From Roseibium sediminis (GTDB taxonomy: Bacteria; Pseudomonadota; Alphaproteobacteria; Rhizobiales; Stappiaceae), in the NCBI RefSeq assembly GCF_008711325.1, contig NZ_VXDB01000010.1:62001-126000 (forward strand): 64,000 nucleotides of DNA, written 5' to 3'. How positions within the stretch are numbered: position 1 is the first letter of the stretch; the number at the start of each line of letters is the position of its first letter. Both the position numbers and the translations under genes were made by a program. Below the pieces are notes generated by a model that made no database searches, was not told the origin of the DNA, and worked only from the letters and a program-made list of their open reading frames with translations. Shown here in pieces: positions 59,451 through 64,000 of the stretch.

Positions 59451-61095
59451 AAAGCGCCTCCTTGAAGGGCTCTTCCCCGACCCTTCGATAAGCATCGAGG
59501 AAGGTTTCACCTTCGCTCTCACGAAGGCCCAGATAGGTGTCAACCAGTGTTTCGATTGCGTCCACGACTTCTTCCGACGAGAAGCCACGGCCAACGATTT
59601 CACCGATAGAGGCGTTTTCATTCGCCGATCCACCGAGGGTGATCTGGTAGAATTCCTCACCCTTCTTTTCCAGACCCAGAATGCCGATATGGCCAACATG
59701 GTGGTGACCACAGGCGTTGATGCAGCCTGAAATCTTGATCTTCAGCTCACCAATTTCCGATTGACGTTCGGGTGTCCCGAAGCGCTCGGAAATCCGCTGT
59801 GCGACGGGAATCGAGCGGGCTGTTGCCAGTGCGCAATAGTCCATACCGGGGCAGGCGATGATGTCGGTGATGAGACCAGAATTGCCTTCTGCGAAACCGG
59901 CGGCAACCGCACGATCGTAGAGCGCCGGCAGGTCATCCAGCTTCACATGCGGCAGGATGACGTTCTGTTCGTGGCTGATGCGGATCTCGTCATGACCAAA
60001 GGTTTCGGCGAGTTCTGCAATCACGTCCATCTGCACATCGGTTGCATCCCCCGGAATGCCGCCAATCGGCTTCATGGACAGCGTCACGCTGGTGTGTCCG
60101 GGAACCCGGTGCGGGTTGAGATTGTGCTTCACGAAATGGGCAAAGCCGGCATCCGTCGCCTTGCGCGTTTCGACTGCGGAAGACACGTCAGGCAGAACTT
60201 CAAGCGGGGGCGGAGCGAAATACGCTTCGATGCGCCGTACTTCCTCGTCCGGCAGTCTCAGAACGCCAAACCGGATCTTTTCGAATTCCGCTTCGATATC
60301 CGCCTTCAGTTCCTCCAGTCCGGTTTCGTGGACGAGGATCTTGATGCGGGCCTTATACTTGTTGTCGCGGCGGCCATAACGGTTATAGACGCGCAGGATT
60401 GCCTCGGAATAGGCCAGCAGATCCTCTTCCGGCAGGAAGTCACGCACCTTGCGACCGATCATCGGCGTGCGGCCAAGGCCGCCGCCCACGAAGACGACAA
60501 AGCCGATTTCACCCTCGTCGTTGCGGGTCAGCTGCAAGCCAATGTCATGCACCTGAACGGCTGCGCGATCATTCGGCGCGCCAGTGATGGCCATCTTGAA
60601 CTTGCGCGGCAGGAACGAGAATTCCGGGTGGAGCGAAGACCACTGACGCAGGATTTCCGCATAGGGGCGCGGATCGGCAATCTCGTCAGCTGCCGCGCCC
60701 GCAAAATGGTCTGCAGTCACGTTGCGAATGCAGTTGCCCGAGGTCTGGATGGCATGCATTTCCACTTCGGCCAGTTCTTCCAGAATGGCCGGGGTATCTT
60801 CCAGTTTCGGCCAGTTGAACTGGATGTTCTGACGTGTCGTGAAATGGCCGTAGCTGTGATCGTAAGTCCGGGCGATGTGCGCGAGCTTGCGCATCTGGCG
60901 ACCGTTCAACGTGCCATAGGGAATGGCCACACGCAGCATGTAGGCATGAAGCTGCAGATAAAGGCCGTTCATCAGGCGCAGCGGCTTGAACTCGTCTTCC
61001 GACAGTTCGCCAGCCAGGCGGCGGCGGACCTGATCCTTGAACTGTTCCGTTCTCTGGGTGACAAAGCCGTGGTCGAATTCATCGTAGCGATACAT
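59437..61095 (-). CDS. cysI: Assimilatory sulfite (nitrite/sulfite) reductase hemoprotein
   Basis: The 552-residue protein of the nitrite/sulfite reductase family carries siroheme and a 4Fe-4S cluster and reduces sulfite to sulfide. The cluster Cys motifs are IACPGMDYCALA and ISGCINACGHHHVGH. Siroheme-anion contacts include HFTTRQNIQFNW and TSGNCIRNVTADHFAG. It lies between the siroheme synthase and APS reductase genes, which favours sulfite over nitrite as substrate. It starts at ATG 61093-61095, 12 bases from DUF2849. Confidence 0.9.
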   Translation of the reverse strand: MYRYDEFDHGFVTQRTEQFKDQVRRRLAGELSEDEFKPLRLMNGLYLQLHAYMLRVAIPYGTLNGRQMRKLAHIARTYDHSYGHFTTRQNIQFNWPKLEDTPAILEELAEVEMHAIQTSGNCIRNVTADHFAGAAADEIADPRPYAEILRQWSSLHPEFSFLPRKFKMAITGAPNDRAAVQVHDIGLQLTRNDEGEIGFVVFVGGGLGRTPMIGRKVRDFLPEEDLLAYSEAILRVYNRYGRRDNKYKARIKILVHETGLEELKADIEAEFEKIRFGVLRLPDEEVRRIEAYFAPPPLEVLPDVSSAVETRKATDAGFAHFVKHNLNPHRVPGHTSVTLSMKPIGGIPGDATDVQMDVIAELAETFGHDEIRISHEQNVILPHVKLDDLPALYDRAVAAGFAEGNSGLITDIIACPGMDYCALATARSIPVAQRISERFGTPERQSEIGELKIKISGCINACGHHHVGHIGILGLEKKGEEFYQITLGGSANENASIGEIVGRGFSSEEVVDAIETLVDTYLGLRESEGETFLDAYRRVGEEPFKEALYGTA

Positions 61096-61107
61096 GGAAT
61101 AACGTCC

Positions 61108-61407
61108 TTACACAGCTGCCGCGTGGGCCTGCTTGCCCAGATTCGGATGAGTGGTCGGGCCTTTGGCGCGGATTTTTTCGCGCAGGCGAACCGGAACAAG
61201 ATCACCGTCTTCCTCGGTGACTGCCATTTCATAAACGCCGACAACGAGCTGAGCCTTCTCGGCAGCAGCTCCAAGCGCAAGACCTTCGGCAACGGCGTCC
61301 TTGCCTTCGAACACACGGGCACCGGACACGGTCTCGACCCAAATGCCGCCCTCGGCGAGCCAGACGACTTCACCATCCAGAAGACGGTTTGCAGTAATGA
61401 CCTGCAT
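61108..61407 (-). CDS. DUF2849-family small protein of the sulfur operon
   Basis: A 99-residue protein of the DUF2849 family (QVITANRLLDGEVVWLAEGG at the start, YEMAVTEEDGDLVPVRLREKIRAKGPT near the end). The family is almost always found between cysG and cysI in alphaproteobacteria, so a role in sulfite reduction is expected but unproven. Spacing is 11 bases from cysG and 12 from cysI, so it is inside the operon. Confidence 0.85.
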   Translation of the reverse strand: MQVITANRLLDGEVVWLAEGGIWVETVSGARVFEGKDAVAEGLALGAAAEKAQLVVGVYEMAVTEEDGDLVPVRLREKIRAKGPTTHPNLGKQAHAAAV

Positions 61408-61418
61408 TGATTTTCTCC

Positions 61419-62864
61419 TTAAGCCGCGACCACCTGACGGGCATCAAATACCGTCAAGGGTTCAGCAGACGTCATTGCGGCGTAGCCAACGGCCTCGCCA
61501 ATCACGATCAGCACCGGCCCGTCGATTTCCGGTCGGGTTTCCAGGGTGCTGAGTTCATAAAGCGTGCCGGAAAACTGGCGCTCGTCCGGATGGCTTGCAT
61601 TCTCGATGATGGCGACCGGCGTTTCGCCCTTCATACCGGACGCGATCAAGCGTTCGGAGACGGCGGCAGCAACCGTGCGGCCCATATAGACGGCAACCGT
61701 TGCCCCTTTCAGGGCCAGCCCTGCCCAGTCTGGCAGGGTTTCTGAATTCGCATTGTGGCCGGTCGCAAAGACAAGTGTTGAAGCAACACCGCGAAGGGTC
61801 AGCGGCAGCTGCGCGGAGGCGGCAGCTGCAAAGGCAGCGGTGACGCCCGGAACGACTTCAAAGCCAATGTTGCCTGCGCGAAGTGCGTCCATTTCTTCTG
61901 CAGCCCGACCGAAAATCATCGGGTCCCCGGCCTTCAGGCGGACAACCTTGTGACCTTCCTTTGCCAACTGAACGAGCAGCTCGCAAATGTCTTTTTGCGG
62001 AACGGAATGAGCGCCCTTGCGCTTGCCGACGGAAATGCGCTCGGCATCGCGCCGTCCCATGGCAACCACAGCTGCCGGCACGAGGGCGTCATGCACGATC
62101 ACGTCCGCTTCCTGCAGCAGGCGCTGCGCCCGCAAGGTCAGCAGATCTTCAGCGCCGGGACCTGCACCAACCAGCCAGACGAAACCCGGCTCATCCGCCA
62201 TGTTGTTGAGAAGGCGTTGTGCTTCTGAGCGAGCGATATCAGCATTGCCTGCATAGAGATTGGAAGCAACCGAGCCGGAAAAGAACTTCGCCCAGAAGCG
62301 ACGGCGGGTTGCGCCATCACGGATAAAGCGCGCAGCAGCATCGCGGAAACCTTCCGCAAGGCGTGCAAGCTCACCGGTCTGACGCGGCAACATGCCCTCG
62401 ATGCGCGCCCGGATATGTCGAGCCAGAACAGGGCCGACGCCTGTGGAGGTGATGGCAACAGCGATCGGTGCTCGATTGACCAGGGCACCCGTGTAGAAGT
62501 CGCAGAGATCAGGCTTGTCGACGGCATTGACCGGCACACCCATGATCCGGGCGGCATCCACCACGGCCTTGTCCAGGTCGCGATCCTCGCGGGCACTGAA
62601 CACCATGGCTGCGTCTGTGATCAATCCCGGACGGAAGTCCTCGGCCACGTGCACAGCGCCCACCGCCTTGATGGCTGCTTCAAGATCGGCGTCGATTTCC
62701 CGGGAGATAACTTCGATGCGAGCGTTGGTCTCTCCAAGCAGGCGCACCTTCGCGGCGGCTTCACCGCCATGACCGACAACGAGAACGCGGCGTCCGGCAA
62801 CCTTCATGAAGGCCGGGAACACATCCAGTCGATCCTTGCGCCATTTGGTCGAGGCATTTGCCAT
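61419..62864 (-). CDS. cysG: Siroheme synthase (uroporphyrinogen-III methyltransferase / precorrin-2 dehydrogenase-ferrochelatase)
   Basis: The 481-residue trifunctional enzyme makes siroheme for CysI. The N-terminal dehydrogenase/chelatase domain has the NAD-binding VLVVGHGGEAAAKVRLL and VNAVDKPDLCDFYTGALVNR. The C-terminal methyltransferase part has VWLVGAGPGAEDLLTLRA, VIVHDALV, VVRLKAGDPMIFGRAAEE and VVPGVTAAFAAAA. It is the first gene of the five-gene sulfur operon cysG-DUF2849-cysI-cysH-DUF934. Confidence 0.92.
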   Translation of the reverse strand: MANASTKWRKDRLDVFPAFMKVAGRRVLVVGHGGEAAAKVRLLGETNARIEVISREIDADLEAAIKAVGAVHVAEDFRPGLITDAAMVFSAREDRDLDKAVVDAARIMGVPVNAVDKPDLCDFYTGALVNRAPIAVAITSTGVGPVLARHIRARIEGMLPRQTGELARLAEGFRDAAARFIRDGATRRRFWAKFFSGSVASNLYAGNADIARSEAQRLLNNMADEPGFVWLVGAGPGAEDLLTLRAQRLLQEADVIVHDALVPAAVVAMGRRDAERISVGKRKGAHSVPQKDICELLVQLAKEGHKVVRLKAGDPMIFGRAAEEMDALRAGNIGFEVVPGVTAAFAAAASAQLPLTLRGVASTLVFATGHNANSETLPDWAGLALKGATVAVYMGRTVAAAVSERLIASGMKGETPVAIIENASHPDERQFSGTLYELSTLETRPEIDGPVLIVIGEAVGYAAMTSAEPLTVFDARQVVAA

Positions 62865-62890
62865 CGGTCACTCTCCGCTCTTGCTCAGGG

Positions 62891-62901
62891 CATAATTTAT
62901 G
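62891..62901. promoter_or_regulatory. Short palindrome upstream of cysG
   Basis: CATAA-T-TTATG lies 26 bases upstream of the cysG start. It could be an operator or a -10-like element. The regulator is unknown. Confidence 0.3.
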
Positions 62902-63036
62902 GAGAGCCGGAGCAAAGCGCCGGGCACCAATTTTCAAAGGTGAGCGAAAGAGCGAAATAGTTTTCCAATCGCGCGGAACTTGCTCTCACAAGAGTCTAAT
63001 GCGCGCGAACACCGTCGGTTTGTGCGAAACAAGAAG

Positions 63037-63061
63037 AAGGGCCGGGTCACCTTGACCCGGC
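63037..63061 (-). terminator. Stem-loop after the amine oxidase gene
   Basis: GGGCCGGGTCA and TGACCCGGCCC pair perfectly over 11 bases around a 3-base loop, 6 bases past the stop. The run after it on the minus strand is TTCTTCTT, so termination may be partial. Confidence 0.75.
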
Positions 63062-63067
63062 CCATTT

Positions 63068-64000
63068 TCACGAGTTGGCCGCCAGTTTGTCTGCGGGAGC
63101 CGCCGCGAGCTCTCCGGCGACGGTTTCTGCCGCCTCCAGAGCCCCTTCAAGGAACCCGCCGAACGTGCGGGCCGTCTCAGTGGAGCCAAAGATTACTTTG
63201 CCTGACCATAGACCGCGCAAGGGTGCTGGCAAGCCATAGGCTGGATGGAACCTCAGCGGCGCCTTGTCTCGTTCCGTTGCCGTTCTGGGCTCCTGTGCCC
63301 AATCCCGCATCAAAAGCGCCTTTGGATTGGCCATCTCGGACCCAAACAGGGCAACGAGCTGTTGCCGCGCGTAGTCGAGAACCTGATCCGCATGTTCAGC
63401 ACGCGTACTCGCCGCAACACCGACAAAGCCGAACAAGCCATATGGCCCACCTTCTGCCGGAGACGCATCGTGGATCTCGACCATTGGTCCGCGCATGCTC
63501 ATGGCATCACCTGAATATCCTGCGTCCCTCCAGTAGGGACGGTCATAGACCGCCACGATCTTTGCCTGCCCTGCCATCCATGTCGGAATTGAAGCGAGAG
63601 CCTCCCCAACTGCGACCGGCAGGTCAGGGCTGAAAGTGACGCTTTCGGCGATGACACGGGGCGGGACGGCCAACACGATACGCCGGGCCTTGATGAGCTG
63701 ATTTCCTGCCTTGGCCACAACACCGTCGCTCTGTTCCTCGACATGCACGAGCGGCGAGTGAAACAGAACCCTCTCTTCCGGCAACTCCTTCAAATAGGCC
63801 TCTATCAGCTTCCCTACCCCGCCGCTGATGCGCAGCGAACCTTGCATGGAAGCATAGCCGCGATTGGCCTGAACCTCCCCTGACTGATCCTGAAACAGAA
63901 GGGCGCCTTGCGAATATTGCTCGAACACTGTCAGTCCGAATCTGGTGGTTGCTGCCTCCATGCGCGGCTGGCCGGGCCAGAACCACGCGGGCCCCAGATC
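63068..64000 (-). CDS. Flavin-dependent amine oxidase, 5'-truncated by the window edge
   Basis: The C-terminal ~310 residues of a flavin-containing monoamine-oxidase-family protein. The frame continues to the window edge without a start; the segment DLGPAWFWPGQPRM upstream of the first ATG belongs to the family, so that ATG is internal. FAD-domain features are RISGGVGKLIEAYL, ARRIVLAVPPRVIAES and, at the end, IFGSTETARTFGGFLEGALEAAE, which contacts the flavin. The substrate amine is unknown; a link with the polyamine genes 7 kb away is possible but unsupported. Confidence 0.85.
   Translation of the reverse strand, partial: DLGPAWFWPGQPRMEAATTRFGLTVFEQYSQGALLFQDQSGEVQANRGYASMQGSLRISGGVGKLIEAYLKELPEERVLFHSPLVHVEEQSDGVVAKAGNQLIKARRIVLAVPPRVIAESVTFSPDLPVAVGEALASIPTWMAGQAKIVAVYDRPYWRDAGYSGDAMSMRGPMVEIHDASPAEGGPYGLFGFVGVAASTRAEHADQVLDYARQQLVALFGSEMANPKALLMRDWAQEPRTATERDKAPLRFHPAYGLPAPLRGLWSGKVIFGSTETARTFGGFLEGALEAAETVAGELAAAPADKLAANS

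Noticed and set aside
59761..61410. Long open plus-strand frame (549 codons) opposite cysI and DUF2849
   Set aside because: Crosses two well-supported genes on the other strand and matches no family.

Overview
The window reads as chromosomal DNA of an alphaproteobacterium, most probably of the order Hyphomicrobiales (Rhizobiales). The pointers are a PdhS/DivJ/PleC-type cell-cycle histidine kinase, two phasins, an iron operon preceded by a near-consensus Irr box (ICE), the order cysG-DUF2849-cysI-cysH-DUF934, and a tRNA-His with U72/A73 instead of the usual C73. TRAP and polyamine uptake systems suggest a marine or host-associated member (Stappiaceae-like is a guess). There is no prophage, no CRISPR array and no plasmid backbone; the only transposon is one IS200-type element.

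Layout. 1-13.1 kb: end of a probable LldR-like regulator and lldD (L-lactate oxidation); a class I glutamine amidotransferase; a four-cysteine hypothetical; an EamA exporter; two paralogous LysR genes divergent from a DUF1127 gene; then DUF937-like, gshA, a membrane adenylate cyclase, rsmE and xseA. 13.1-15.0 kb: two DUF805 membrane proteins and an IS200 element whose transposase mRNA can hide its own ribosome binding site. 15.0-21.6 kb: a TRAP transporter (dctPQM) with its dctBD two-component system, a sigma-54 promoter and a tandem enhancer-like repeat. 21.7-30.8 kb: acyl-CoA dehydrogenase, UspA, a Pat-type acetyltransferase, an acetolactate-synthase-like enzyme, a conserved small protein and an APH/P-loop kinase; two inverted copies of a ~94-bp dispersed repeat lie in this stretch. 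30.8-34.8 kb: azlCD, a TauE/SafE permease, glutaredoxin- and DsbA-like proteins, DUF3291. 34.8-41.6 kb: tRNA-His, two phasins, and a 1707-residue PdhS-like kinase with a huge acidic insert containing 13 perfect GAGGCT hexamers. 41.6-46.8 kb: Irr-box/fbpAB iron uptake without its ATPase, scoAB CoA-transferase, and a small membrane protein. 46.8-56.4 kb: a polyamine island (potFGHI, two PuuA-like glutamine-synthetase homologues, a GntR regulator, an aminotransferase) with the same palindrome GTGATCAC in two of its promoters. 56.4-58 kb: divergent mipA/tetR with a duplicated operator. 58-63 kb: sulfate assimilation genes. 63-64 kb: a flavin amine oxidase cut by the window edge.

How the parts work together. 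dctBD should sense a substrate and switch on dctPQM through the sigma-54 promoter. PotFGHI imports polyamines that the two PuuA-like ligases and the aminotransferase degrade, under the adjacent GntR repressor. cysG makes siroheme for cysI, which with cysH reduces sulfate to sulfide. Lactate oxidation, CoA transfer, acyl-CoA dehydrogenation and phasins fit a metabolism that stores polyhydroxyalkanoate. All functional calls come from reading sequence motifs, without any database search.
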